Positions 14,459 through 22,939 of a stretch of 32,751 nt of DNA are shown piece after piece. Origin of the DNA: Treponema sp. (GTDB taxonomy: Bacteria > Spirochaetota > Spirochaetia > Treponematales > Breznakiellaceae); contig JAISAQ010000029.1 in the NCBI GenBank assembly GCA_031266775.1, forward strand, positions 1-32,751, read 5' to 3'. The position numbers and the translations under genes are program-made. Within the stretch, counting starts at the first letter, position 1, and each line of letters begins with the position of its first letter. The notes under the pieces are model-generated. The model ran no database searches and was not told the DNA's origin. It was given only the letters and a program-made list of their open reading frames with translations.

Positions 14459-15406
14459 ATGGAAAATATGCTACAATGGGGCCTTGATTTTATCAGGGCT
14501 GTACAGAGCACGGCTTCCCCGCCGCTTACCGCCGTCATGAATATTGTTACATGGTTCGGATCCGCATGGTTCTGGTTTACGCTGCTTCCGCTGGTTTTCT
14601 GGTGCGCCGGTGAAAAGAAGGGAATAGAGATCGGCGTTACAGTTATGGTTTCCGCCTGGCTTAACATAACGCTGAAATTTTTATTCGGCCAGCCCCGGCC
14701 CTTTTGGGATGGCTACGATCCCGGCCTGGCATTCATACCCGAAAACCTGAACGGCTTTCCATCGGGCCACGCCCAGACGGCCCTGGTAATATGGATCATC
14801 GCGGCTTCATGGACGAAAAAAAATTGGGCCTTTGCCGTTGCGGCCTTTGTTGTGCTGCTCATCGGTTTTTCCCGCGTGTACCTCGGCGTCCACTTCCCCA
14901 CCGACATTCTGGGCGGCTGGATTATCGGCGCCATTACGCTTGCCGCGTACTTTCTGTGGAAAGACTCCATTGAAGAGCTCCTTGCGCGGGGCGGGTTTCG
15001 CGCGCAGCTCATCGTTTCGGCGGCGGCGGCTTTCATCATGATCCTTTATAATCCCGCGTCCGCACAGGCGGCGCCCGGCGGCGTTGAGGCGCTCCTCCTG
15101 CCGGGCGGGATCGTTCTGGGCATGGGGGCAGGTTATGCCCTTACCGTCCGCTATACAGGATTCCATTCCGGCTTTTCGGGCCATGAAGGCGCGGCCGCGT
15201 TCCTGTCCGCCCTGGGCCGTATCGTCACCGGCGCCGCGGGAACGGCACTGCTCTTTATCGTCCTGGAGAAAACACGCGGCATGCTGGGTCCCGGCTTTAA
15301 CCGCCTGGGAATTTTCATCCGGTTTGCCGTGTTCGCGCTGTGGATCTACGCCGGCGCTCCCCGGCTCTTCGTACTTCTCAGGCTGGCCGAAGGAAAGAGG
15401 ACGTGA
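14459..15406 (+). CDS. PAP2-family membrane phosphatase
   Basis: This 315-residue membrane protein carries the full three-part phosphatase signature: KFLFGQPRP (motif 1), PSGH (motif 2) and SRVYLGVHFPTD (motif 3). About eight transmembrane segments are visible. The first ~175 residues hold the PAP2 core. The last ~120 form extra membrane helices, longer than a minimal PAP2 protein. It would remove phosphate from a lipid or isoprenoid phosphate at the outer face of the inner membrane, for example undecaprenyl pyrophosphate or phosphatidate. Its stop overlaps the GTG of mnmE by 4 bp. Confidence 0.9.
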   Translation: MENMLQWGLDFIRAVQSTASPPLTAVMNIVTWFGSAWFWFTLLPLVFWCAGEKKGIEIGVTVMVSAWLNITLKFLFGQPRPFWDGYDPGLAFIPENLNGFPSGHAQTALVIWIIAASWTKKNWAFAVAAFVVLLIGFSRVYLGVHFPTDILGGWIIGAITLAAYFLWKDSIEELLARGGFRAQLIVSAAAAFIMILYNPASAQAAPGGVEALLLPGGIVLGMGAGYALTVRYTGFHSGFSGHEGAAAFLSALGRIVTGAAGTALLFIVLEKTRGMLGPGFNRLGIFIRFAVFALWIYAGAPRLFVLLRLAEGKRT

Positions 15407-16845
15407 ACAGGGACTCACCGGAAAAGGGCGCCTACGGCGACGGCAGCCCCATCGCCGCGTTTGCGACGCCGCTTGCGGAAAGCGCGCTCGCGGTTATACG
15501 CTGTTCCGGCGACGGAGCCGTGGAACTGGCCGCTCCGTTTTTTTCCCGCCCGGAAAAACTCAAAACGGCGGCGGGCCATTCCATTGTTCACGGATGGATA
15601 CGGCACGAAGGGGAAAAAATCGACGAGGTTCTTGTTTCGGTCTACCGGCAGCCCAAAAGTTACACGGGCGAAGAAGGCCTGGATATTTCCTGCCACGGCG
15701 GTATCGCCGCGGCGCGCGGGGTAATGAAAATCCTTCGCAAGGCGGGTTTCAGGAACGCCCTGCCCGGCGAATTTACCTTCAGGGCGTTCATGAACGGCAG
15801 GATCGATCTTACCAGGGCCGAATCGGTAATGGAGATGGTTTCGGCAAAAACCGGCGCGGGCCTCCGGGGAGCCGCGCTCCGTCTTTCGGGGGCGCTGGAA
15901 AACGAGATCCGCTCCCTCAGGGACAAGCTTACCGACATTCTCGCGGAAACCGAAATCTACCTTGATTATTCCGAAGACGAATTTGTTCCCGGCGGCGCGG
16001 AAGATCCCGGCGGCATGGCGGGCGAAGAAGGCGGCGGAATGCCCGGACGGGCCCTTGCCGAAGAAGTTCTGGCCCGCCTTGGGGCCCTTGCCGCGTCATT
16101 CAAAAGGGAAAGGCTGTACCAGGACGGGGCCCTTGCCGTCATAGCCGGAAAACCCAACGCGGGGAAATCAAGCCTCTTCAACCGGCTCATAGGCGAAGAC
16201 CGGGCCATAGTCGACGAGGCGCCGGGTACTACGCGCGATTTTATAGAAGCGTGGATTTCCATTGAGGGCATTCCCGTACGCCTTGCCGATACCGCGGGCC
16301 TCAGGGACGGGCTTTCCCCGGACTCTGTGGAAAACACCGGCATGGACAGGAGCCGCGCCCTTATGGCGGAGGCGGATCTTGTTCTCTGCGTTACCGACGG
16401 AACGGAAAAATACGAACATGAAAAGGGCTTCCCCTTCAAAGGCGAAACCCCCCGCCTTTTCATCTGGAACAAAGCGGACCTCCCCTCCTGTCCCGCGCCC
16501 CCCCGCGGTTTCCTCCCGGTAAGCGCCATAACAGGATCGGGCATACCGGAACTCTGCGGCGCCATTGCCGCCGCCCTCGAAAAAACGGCGGAAGGCCCGC
16601 ATGCGCCGGGCGGTCCGGGGGAAATGACGGGCGCGGCGCCGGGAACACAGCGGCAGAAGGAGCTTATTGATGAAGCGGCCGCCCCGCTTGCCGAAGCGCT
16701 GGATCTCGCGGACAGGGGCGAACCTCTTGATATAATCGCACCCCTCCTTCGTGAATCCGCGAACGCCCTTGGAGAAATAACCGGCGAAGTGTCGTCCGCC
16801 GGCATTCTGGAAAAGATGTTCAGCAAATTCTGCGTGGGAAAGTAA
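15403..16845 (+). CDS. mnmE: tRNA modification GTPase MnmE
   Basis: This 480-residue protein acts with MnmG to install the (carboxymethyl)aminomethyl group on wobble uridine of tRNAs. The N-terminal folate-binding domain starts PIAAFATPLAESALAVIRCS. The helical domain holds the G domain: G1 GKPNAGKSSLFN, G2 GTTRDF, G3 DTAGLRD, G4 NKAD. The C-terminal FCVGK carries the essential cysteine. A Gly/Glu-rich insertion (DPGGMAGEEGGGMPG, residues ~200-215) is not usual. GTG at 15403 overlaps the PAP2 stop codon (GTGA) and has AAAGAGG upstream, so this start is well supported. Confidence 0.96.
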   Translation: MNRDSPEKGAYGDGSPIAAFATPLAESALAVIRCSGDGAVELAAPFFSRPEKLKTAAGHSIVHGWIRHEGEKIDEVLVSVYRQPKSYTGEEGLDISCHGGIAAARGVMKILRKAGFRNALPGEFTFRAFMNGRIDLTRAESVMEMVSAKTGAGLRGAALRLSGALENEIRSLRDKLTDILAETEIYLDYSEDEFVPGGAEDPGGMAGEEGGGMPGRALAEEVLARLGALAASFKRERLYQDGALAVIAGKPNAGKSSLFNRLIGEDRAIVDEAPGTTRDFIEAWISIEGIPVRLADTAGLRDGLSPDSVENTGMDRSRALMAEADLVLCVTDGTEKYEHEKGFPFKGETPRLFIWNKADLPSCPAPPRGFLPVSAITGSGIPELCGAIAAALEKTAEGPHAPGGPGEMTGAAPGTQRQKELIDEAAAPLAEALDLADRGEPLDIIAPLLRESANALGEITGEVSSAGILEKMFSKFCVGK

Positions 16846-16851
16846 GAGCGG

Positions 16852-16880
16852 CTGTTCCAACACTTCAGTTTTTGGAACAG
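16852..16880. terminator. Hairpin after mnmE, diverged relative of the dispersed repeat
   Basis: CTGTTCCAA (16852-16860) and TTGGAACAG (16872-16880) form a 9-bp stem. The internal ACTTCAGTT is shared with the loop and inner stem of copy 2 of the dispersed 50-bp repeat. No U-run follows. Confidence 0.5.
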
Positions 16881-16889
16881 ATCAAGGCA

Positions 16890-16917
16890 TGGACAATTCC
16901 CTGTTTTCCGCTATACT
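16890..16917 (+). promoter_or_regulatory. Promoter of the esterase operon
   Basis: TGGACA (16890-16895), 16 bp, TATACT (16912-16917). It is followed by a normal leader with GGGAGG before the ATG at 16936. Confidence 0.6.
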
Positions 16918-16935
16918 TTTCATAAGGGAGGAGCC

Positions 16936-17892
16936 ATGCAGATAGACATGCCGGTTTATGAACTGGAAAAATGGCAGGGAAGTAATCCCCGGCCCTCCGA
17001 TTACGACGCCTATTGGACGCGGGCTCTGGCTGAACTTGACGCGCAGGACCCTTCTCCCCTCCTGGTTCCGGCCGGTTTTGAGTGTCCCTTCGCGGATTGT
17101 TTTGACCTGTGGTTTACCGGGGTGCGGGGCGCCCGCATCCACGCCAAATACGCAAGGCCGAAGAATGCCTCAGGCAGAATTCCGGCGGTGTTTCAGTTTC
17201 ACGGTTATTCGATGAGCGCGGGAGACTGGGTAAAGCTCCTGCCCTACGCCGCCGGGGGCATGGCCATAGCCGCCATGGACTGCCGGGGACAGGGAGGCTT
17301 GAGCGAAGACACCGGGGCCGTAAAGGGAAACACCCTCCACGGGCACATCATAAGGGGGCTTGATGACGAAGCCGGCAATCTTCTTTTTCGCCATATCTTC
17401 CTTGACGCCGCCGCGATAGTCCGGGTGGTTTCGGGTTTTGGGGAAATTGACGAAAACCGGCTGGGCTGCTTCGGAGGTTCGCAGGGAGGCGCCCTTACCA
17501 TCGCCTGCGCCGCGCTCTTTCCTTCGATAAAAAGAGCCGCTCCGCAATACCCCTTCCTCTGCGATTACAAGCGGGTATGGGAGATGGATCTTGCCGAAGA
17601 GGCCTATTCGGAACTCAAGGAATACTTCCGGCGCTTCGATCCCCGGCACGAACGGGAAGACGAAATCTTTACGAAGCTCGGCTATGTTGATCTGCAGTTC
17701 CTTGCCCCCAGAGTCAGAGCCGAGGTGCTGATGTTCACCGGCCTCATGGACGAAATTTGCCCGCCTTCAAGCCAGTTCGCCATGTACAATAAAATCACCT
17801 CAAAGAAACGGGTTCTTCTGTACCACGATTTTACCCACGAAGAACTTCCCGACGCCGGCGACATTACCTTTACATTCATGTCGGAGCTGTAG
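16936..17892 (+). CDS. CE7-type acetyl esterase (acetyl xylan esterase/cephalosporin-C deacetylase)
   Basis: This 318-residue alpha/beta hydrolase removes acetyl groups from xylo-oligosaccharides and other small substrates. The three family marks are in order: RGQGG (residues ~117-121), nucleophile motif GSQGG, and late HE in DFTHEELPD. The acid is probably Asp in FTGLMDEICPPSSQ. No signal peptide is present, so it is cytosolic, as in other CE7 enzymes, and would act on imported acetylated sugars. The length is the usual ~320. A strong GGGAGG lies 4 nt before the ATG. It fits a plant-polysaccharide diet, together with the sugar importer at 4.2-7.2 kb, although the two are not adjacent. Confidence 0.92.
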   Translation: MQIDMPVYELEKWQGSNPRPSDYDAYWTRALAELDAQDPSPLLVPAGFECPFADCFDLWFTGVRGARIHAKYARPKNASGRIPAVFQFHGYSMSAGDWVKLLPYAAGGMAIAAMDCRGQGGLSEDTGAVKGNTLHGHIIRGLDDEAGNLLFRHIFLDAAAIVRVVSGFGEIDENRLGCFGGSQGGALTIACAALFPSIKRAAPQYPFLCDYKRVWEMDLAEEAYSELKEYFRRFDPRHEREDEIFTKLGYVDLQFLAPRVRAEVLMFTGLMDEICPPSSQFAMYNKITSKKRVLLYHDFTHEELPDAGDITFTFMSEL

Positions 17893-17896
17893 GCCT

Positions 17897-18475
17897 GTGG
17901 ACAGGGAGCTTGTAAAAACACTCGATTACATTCTTAACCGCTGCGGCGAAGGCGCCATAGACGCGGTGGCCGAAGCGGTGGTGCGCCGCCGCCGGCAGCT
18001 TGCCCTTTTTGGAGAATCCCTTAATGTTCCCGATCCCAAACGGATGGCCCGTGAAATATCGGGCCAGATCAACATAGGGGCCAGTATCGAAGGGCTGCGG
18101 GAAACGGTGCGTTCCATGGCGGAGAGAATACTGCGGCAGGAAGCCCCGGAACTTACAGACGGGCAGATCGATGAACTCCTCGCCGGCTGGATTCCCGGCG
18201 CGAAGGGCGGGGACGGCGTAACAACGGACACCGGCCTTTCCCTGCCGCCCGCGGCGCTTTCCTCAATGATAGATCAGTTTGTTTCGTTTTCACAGGGAAC
18301 CATGAATAAAACCGAAGAAAAGGAACTTCGCAGTGAACTGGGAGCGTGGCCCAGGCGGTACTGGGAAAGTTTTCCCCCGGTGGTGCGGCTCCTTATTACC
18401 GATTACATTAGAAGTGAAATAAACGAAAAAGAATTCAGGTCAAAAATAAACGCGGCAATTGCCATGGAAAATTAA
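17897..18475 (+). CDS. Conserved-looking hypothetical protein
   Basis: This 192-residue soluble, mostly helical protein was not recognised. It starts with GTG 4 nt after the esterase stop, which suggests co-transcription. The N-terminal half (LVKTLDYILNRCGEGAIDAV ... VVRRRRQLALFGESLNV) is basic. The C-terminal half includes MIDQFVSFSQGTMNKTEEKE and ends in a charged helix. No catalytic motif is visible. It does not look like a carbohydrate enzyme, so its link to the esterase may be only positional. Confidence 0.75.
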   Translation: MDRELVKTLDYILNRCGEGAIDAVAEAVVRRRRQLALFGESLNVPDPKRMAREISGQINIGASIEGLRETVRSMAERILRQEAPELTDGQIDELLAGWIPGAKGGDGVTTDTGLSLPPAALSSMIDQFVSFSQGTMNKTEEKELRSELGAWPRRYWESFPPVVRLLITDYIRSEINEKEFRSKINAAIAMEN

Positions 18476-18512
18476 GACGGCGCCGATTTGATGTGGCCTA
18501 ATCAGCGCCGTC
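18476..18512. terminator. Hairpin in the convergent gap before potD
   Basis: GACGGCGC (18476-18483) and GCGCCGTC (18505-18512) form a perfect 8-bp stem, with an inner TGAT/ATCA pairing. It begins directly after the stop of the gene ending at 18475. Confidence 0.5.
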
Positions 18513-18571
18513 CCGGAGAGCCTTCCAGAGTCCCGGAGATTACCGCGTAACCCGGCCGGGACCTCGAAGCC

Positions 18572-18598
18572 TCTGGAAACCCAACCGGGGTTTCCAGA
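18572..18598. terminator. Hairpin downstream of potD
   Basis: TCTGGAAACCC (18572-18582) and GGGTTTCCAGA (18588-18598) form an 11-bp stem with a 5-nt loop, 8 bp beyond the end of potD on the minus strand. No clear U-run is present. It sits between convergent operons and could serve both. Confidence 0.5.
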
Positions 18599-18606
18599 AG
18601 TTCCCT

Positions 18607-19671
18607 TTATTCTCCCATGCGAATCGAATTGAACCACGCATTGTTGTACAGTTCAAGATGTTCCCCGACATCGTCCTTAAGCTCCGTATTAACAAGCTCT
18701 TCGGCGGTGTAATAGGGCGTTTTGGTTTTGAGCTGCCGGGCAGGAATGTTCGCCGTGGCGGGAAAACCGAAATAATCGGTAAATTCCGCGTAAATATCCG
18801 GCCGGTGAATAAAATCTATGAATTTGTAGGCAAGCTCCAGATGCCGCGCTCCCTTCAATATGCACATGCTGTCTATATATGCGGGGCCGCCTTCAGGCGG
18901 AATGAAGAAGACCGTATCTTTCCTCAGTTGTTCGTTATCCCCAATTTCCTCAAAGACCACTTCCGGATACCCCTGAACCACCCAGAAGTCCCCGTCGGCA
19001 TAACCCTTGCCAAAGGCTTCCGCGTCGAATTTAACCAAGTTGGGTTTCCAAGTATTGTTGACAAGGGCCCTGGCGGCCTCAATTTCAGCGGGGTTTACAG
19101 TGTTAACCGAATAACCCAGATGCACCAGCGCATCGCCCAGAACTTCGCGCATGTCGTCCAGCATCGTCATACGGCCCCTAAGATCCGTCCGGCCAAAAAT
19201 GGACCAGCTCCTTTCAAAACGGGAAACTCTGGCGGTATTGACGGCGATTCCAGCCGCGCCAAAGTAGTAGGGAACCGAATACTCCATGGAAGGATCGTAG
19301 GCTGCCTTCCGCAGCACCAGAGGATCGATGTTGCCCAGATTGGAGAGTTTTGTTTTATCAATACGCTCCAGCATATTCTGGTGTATCATAATGGAAACAT
19401 AATCACCCGAAGGGAAGATTATGTCGTAGCCGGAACCGCCGCCGGCCTTGAGCTTGGCGTACATTTCCTCGTTGGACGCGAATTCGTCGTAGATAACGGT
19501 AACGCCGTATTCCTGCTCGAATTTTTCAATAATCGACGCCGGAGTGTAGTAGGTCCAGTTGTAAATGTACAGCCTTTCCTTTTGGGGGCCGCCGTACGCC
19601 GGTTTGGGGAATACCATGAATCCCAGCAGCGCCAGGAACAGCGCTGCCGCCGTTACAGGTATTTTCTTCAT
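18607..19671 (-). CDS. potD: Spermidine/putrescine-binding periplasmic protein
   Basis: This 354-residue binding protein of the polyamine importer opens with a signal peptide (MKKIPVTAAALFLALLGFMV ... AYG|GPQ) without a lipobox. The mature part begins RLYIYNWTYYTPASIIEKFE, the typical PotD/PotF opening. It continues with YDIIFPSGDYVSIM and VNTARVSRFE. The ATG at 19671 has GAGGAGG 6 nt upstream; the TTG at 19686 lies inside that site. It is the last gene of potABCD and gives the importer its specificity. Spermidine and putrescine cannot be told apart from sequence reading alone. Confidence 0.92.
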   Translation of the reverse strand: MKKIPVTAAALFLALLGFMVFPKPAYGGPQKERLYIYNWTYYTPASIIEKFEQEYGVTVIYDEFASNEEMYAKLKAGGGSGYDIIFPSGDYVSIMIHQNMLERIDKTKLSNLGNIDPLVLRKAAYDPSMEYSVPYYFGAAGIAVNTARVSRFERSWSIFGRTDLRGRMTMLDDMREVLGDALVHLGYSVNTVNPAEIEAARALVNNTWKPNLVKFDAEAFGKGYADGDFWVVQGYPEVVFEEIGDNEQLRKDTVFFIPPEGGPAYIDSMCILKGARHLELAYKFIDFIHRPDIYAEFTDYFGFPATANIPARQLKTKTPYYTAEELVNTELKDDVGEHLELYNNAWFNSIRMGE

Positions 19672-19697
19672 CTTTTTCCTCCTCAAACTAATGGATT

Positions 19698-20582
19698 TTA
19701 TTTTGCCGCGATGTACTTTAAAAAGTTTCGCAGTAAAAAGGCAATAAGAACTGTTCCCAGGATCATCACAACCGAAAGGGCGTTAATCACAGGCGACACC
19801 CCGTAACGGATGGCCGAGTATATGTAGACCGGCAGGGTGGATGATCCGGGGCCGCCCACAAAATAGGTGATCACAAAGTCTTCAAGCGAAATGGTAACGG
19901 CGGTAAGAAAGCCGGAGATGATCCCCGGCATGCAGATGGGAACCGTGACCCTTACAAGGATCTGCCCCTCGCCGGCTCCAAGATCGCGGGCCGCCTCTAT
20001 GATCGAAAAGTCAAATTCATCCAGACGGGCCATGACCATAAGAAACACAAAGGGAAGGTTAAAGGTAGTATGGGCAATATAGATGTTAAGCAGCCCTATC
20101 CGCATTCCTATGCCGGTAAAGAACACCAGGAGGGACACCCCAATAATAATCTCAGGCAGTATCATGGGCAGAAACGAGATGATCTGCACATAGTTCCGCA
20201 GACGGAAGCGGTACCAGTTGACCCCTATGGCCCCGAATGTCCCTATAACCGTGGCGGTGGTAGCGGACGTAAGGGCAATGATAATGCTGTGCCCAAAGGC
20301 CCGCCAGAGATCCCGCGAATGGGGCGAAAAAAGTTCCCCGTACCAGCGGAAAGAAAACCCCGCCCAGTTCATTCCCTTGGCGCCGTTAAAGGAATAGAAC
20401 ATCAACACGCCAAGAGGAAGAAAGAGAAAAATAAAGGTAAAAATAAAAATCAGCCTCGAAAACGAAAAATGCTGCCGTGAAGCCCGCCGTGCGTGGCGCG
20501 CCGCTTCGCCGGGGGCCTTGCCGGGCCGGAGCAGCGTAACAAAGCCCTGCAACATGCCCTTCTTCCCCGAACGGCCGTTCAC
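19698..20582 (-). CDS. potC: Spermidine/putrescine ABC transporter permease PotC
   Basis: This 294-residue membrane protein has about six transmembrane helices and the EAA loop (IIEAARDLGAGEGQILVRVT) around residues 185-204. It also has the usual VITYFVGGPGSSTLPVYIYS near the C-terminus. Start is GTG at 20582, overlapping the potB stop as GTGA, with GGAGG 6 nt upstream. A ~30-residue cytosolic N-terminal extension precedes the first helix. Confidence 0.93.
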   Translation of the reverse strand: MNGRSGKKGMLQGFVTLLRPGKAPGEAARHARRASRQHFSFSRLIFIFTFIFLFLPLGVLMFYSFNGAKGMNWAGFSFRWYGELFSPHSRDLWRAFGHSIIIALTSATTATVIGTFGAIGVNWYRFRLRNYVQIISFLPMILPEIIIGVSLLVFFTGIGMRIGLLNIYIAHTTFNLPFVFLMVMARLDEFDFSIIEAARDLGAGEGQILVRVTVPICMPGIISGFLTAVTISLEDFVITYFVGGPGSSTLPVYIYSAIRYGVSPVINALSVVMILGTVLIAFLLRNFLKYIAAK

Positions 20583-21595
20583 AAGACGCCTCCGTTTTTC
20601 CTGGAAACCTCCGCAAGGCGCGCGTCCCTGCGCTGGAGGTTCATCATGACGATCACCCCGGCCGTGGTTACCACCGTAAGGACCATGGAAAAGGCCGATG
20701 CCAGCGACCAGTTCCGCGATTTAAGGAGCTGATCGGCAATGACGTTGCCCAGCATGTAGGAGTTCATGCCGCCGACAATAAGGGGCACCGTATAGGCCCC
20801 GAAAATCGGGATAAAGGTAAAGAGGACGGCGGTGTAGATTCCGCCGCGCACGTTGGGAAGAAGCACCTTGATCACCGATTCCAGCTTGGTCGCCCCAAGA
20901 TCGCGGGCCGCCTCCAGAAGTGAAAAATCAAACTTGTCGATGGTGGCAAAAAGGGGAAGTATAGCGTAGGGCAGATACATGTAGATAAGAACGAGGATCA
21001 CCGCGTTCTGGTTGTAAAGAAACATCGTCAAATCGCCCTGGGACCGGTGAAAGACCCCTATGTCCGCAAGAAATTCAATGACGGCTTCGTTGCGTATCAG
21101 GTATTTGATCCCGCCTTCTATTATTTCCCCCACATGGACCAGGGCTCCCGCGGCGCGGAGGTAAGCGCCCATAAGGTTTGTCCGGTTAAGAAATTCAATG
21201 ACAAAGCCATTTGACCCCAGAATGTTCATCCAGGCAAACACCCGTATAAGAAAGTTGGTCCAGAACGGGATAATCACAAGGAGAAGCAGAAGGGTCTGGC
21301 GGCGGCTCCGCGCCATATAATAGCCGCAGGGAAGGGCCACCAGTATGGTGATAACGGTAGTAACAAGCGAAATGAAAATCGTACGAAACGCCACTATTAC
21401 ATAGTTTGAGTTCCCCAGGCTCCGGTAGGATTCAAGGGAGAAAACGGGCTCCACCCCGCCGTAGAGCCCTTTCTTCAAAAAGCTGTACACGACAATGATG
21501 ATGATGGGAGCAAGGAAAAACGCCGTGAACCAGATCATCATGGGCGCCGAATACAGGGGGCCGTAGTTTCTGCGGCGGGAAATTTCGCCCTTCAT
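20579..21595 (-). CDS. potB: Spermidine/putrescine ABC transporter permease PotB
   Basis: This 338-residue permease has the EAA loop (LLEAARDLGATKLESVIKVL). It is ~60 residues longer than typical PotB (about 275-285). The extra part is an insertion around residues 150-210 (TNLMGAYLRAAGALVHVGEI ... IEFLADIGVFHRSQ), predicted in a periplasmic loop or re-entrant segment between membrane helices. Its function is unknown. ATG 21595 overlaps the potA stop (ATGA). Confidence 0.92.
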   Translation of the reverse strand: MKGEISRRRNYGPLYSAPMMIWFTAFFLAPIIIIVVYSFLKKGLYGGVEPVFSLESYRSLGNSNYVIVAFRTIFISLVTTVITILVALPCGYYMARSRRQTLLLLLVIIPFWTNFLIRVFAWMNILGSNGFVIEFLNRTNLMGAYLRAAGALVHVGEIIEGGIKYLIRNEAVIEFLADIGVFHRSQGDLTMFLYNQNAVILVLIYMYLPYAILPLFATIDKFDFSLLEAARDLGATKLESVIKVLLPNVRGGIYTAVLFTFIPIFGAYTVPLIVGGMNSYMLGNVIADQLLKSRNWSLASAFSMVLTVVTTAGVIVMMNLQRRDARLAEVSRKNGGVL

Positions 21596-22728
21596 GACTT
21601 GTTTATTCCCACAATGTAGCCGTCGTCGGCGCTCCAGGAAAGAAACACATCGTCTTTCCACAGGATGTCCGGGCCTTCGTCCGAATAATTGGCGTGCTGC
21701 TTGATCACCCTGAAGAGGCTGTCTTCCCGCACCCGCACGTAGAATTTGGTCTGGAAACCCGAATAAATGGGTTCGTCAACCGTGCCGGAAAAAAGGTTGA
21801 TGTCCGCCCGCTTGGTGGCGGGTTTTTCCTTGGAAATGACGATTTTCTCAGGTCTCACGGTAAAGCTGACCTCCTGGCCCGGCTTTATCTCGTCAACGGT
21901 GGTCACCTTTACGCGCCCCAAAACCGGAATGTCAAGCTCCGCCATATATTCGTCTTCCCCTTCCGGCCTGTCAAGTTTTTCGGCCTTTATGACCGCGGCG
22001 TTAAAGAGGTTGGTTTCGCCTATAAAGCGGGCCACAAAATTCGTGGCAGGACTTTCGTAGATTTCATGGGGAGTACCCGTTTGCAGTATGTTTCCCTGAT
22101 CCATCACGGCAAGCCGGTCCGAAACGGAAAGCGCCTCCTGCTGATCATGGGTAACGTAGATAAAGGTGACGCCTATCTTGTCGTGAATCTGGTCCAGCTC
22201 TATAAGCATGTGCTGCCTGAGCTTGGCGTCCAGGGCGGAAAGCGGCTCGTCCAGCAGAAGAACTCTGGGCTCGTTGATAAGGGACCTGGCTATGGCAACC
22301 CGCTGTTTCTGCCCGCCGGAAAGCTGGTTCGGTTTCTTCTGGGCGTGATTTTCAAGCTGGACCAGGCGGAGGTATTCGTTGACCCTGGACACTACCTCCG
22401 GCCCGGAAAGGTGCCTGATTCTAAGAGGAAAGGCAACATTCTCAAAAACGGTAAGATGGGGAAAAAGCGCATAATTCTGAAAAACGGTATTCACCTGCCG
22501 CCTGTTGGGGGGCAAATGAAGCACGTCGGCGCCGTCTATGACGACCGTTCCGTTGTCGGGGTATTCAAACCCCGCGATTATCCGCAAAAGGGTTGTTTTT
22601 CCGCACCCCGAAGGCCCCAAAAGGGAAAAAAACTCACCCTTGTTTATCTCAAGGCTTACATTATTCAAAGCCGTAAAATCGCCGAAGGATTTGGTAACCC
22701 CCCCGATGATCACATCACTGCCTTTCAA
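21592..22728 (-). CDS. potA: Spermidine/putrescine ABC transporter ATP-binding protein
   Basis: This 378-residue ATPase has Walker A GPSGCGKTTL, the Q-loop in FQNYALFPHL, signature LSGGQKQRVAIARSL, Walker B LLLDEPLSALD and the H-loop VTHDQQEAL. A C-terminal TOBE-type regulatory domain follows (~residues 240-378). It energises the PotB/PotC pore. Start is probably TTG at 22728 with GGAAG upstream; a GTG at 22713 is an alternative. A consensus -35 with an overlapping palindrome lies upstream. Confidence 0.94.
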   Translation of the reverse strand: MKGSDVIIGGVTKSFGDFTALNNVSLEINKGEFFSLLGPSGCGKTTLLRIIAGFEYPDNGTVVIDGADVLHLPPNRRQVNTVFQNYALFPHLTVFENVAFPLRIRHLSGPEVVSRVNEYLRLVQLENHAQKKPNQLSGGQKQRVAIARSLINEPRVLLLDEPLSALDAKLRQHMLIELDQIHDKIGVTFIYVTHDQQEALSVSDRLAVMDQGNILQTGTPHEIYESPATNFVARFIGETNLFNAAVIKAEKLDRPEGEDEYMAELDIPVLGRVKVTTVDEIKPGQEVSFTVRPEKIVISKEKPATKRADINLFSGTVDEPIYSGFQTKFYVRVREDSLFRVIKQHANYSDEGPDILWKDDVFLSWSADDGYIVGINKS

Positions 22729-22798
22729 TGTTTTTCTTCCAGCCTCCTTTCAAAAAGCCTCTCGCGGAAGAACCGCCCTTCTTATTATTCTAAAAGGT

Positions 22799-22827
22799 AC
22801 AATGAAGTTTTTACAGTTCATTGTCAA
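22799..22827 (-). promoter_or_regulatory. pot operon promoter -35 with overlapping palindromic operator
   Basis: A perfect TTGACA -35 (complement of 22822-22827) overlaps an inverted repeat ACAATGAA-N10-TTCATTGT (22799-22824). The -10 position is weak (CATTGT at 17 bp), as in regulated promoters. The palindrome is a good candidate for binding a dimeric regulator of polyamine uptake. Confidence 0.5.
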
Positions 22828-22860
22828 CTGGTTTTTGAAAAAAAACCGGGAAATTTAAAA

Positions 22861-22910
22861 TAGAGTTGTTCAATAACTTCAGTTATTGAACAACTTCCGC
22901 TTAAAAACGC
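22861..22910 (+). repeat. Dispersed 50-bp palindromic repeat, copy 2
   Basis: This has the same 14-bp stem (22864-22877 and 22882-22895) and the same 3' flank TTCCGCTTAAAAACGC as copy 1 at 2762-2811, differing only in the 4-nt loop. It lies between the M20 peptidase and potA. On the minus strand it ends in CTATTTTAAATTT, so it may terminate the peptidase transcript. Confidence 0.85.
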
Positions 22911-22939
22911 GGCGCCGGCCGGCCGCGGGTTAACCGGCC

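Noticed and set aside
21694-22863. 389-codon frame on the plus strand
   Set aside because: Antisense to potA, whose ATPase motifs are complete.
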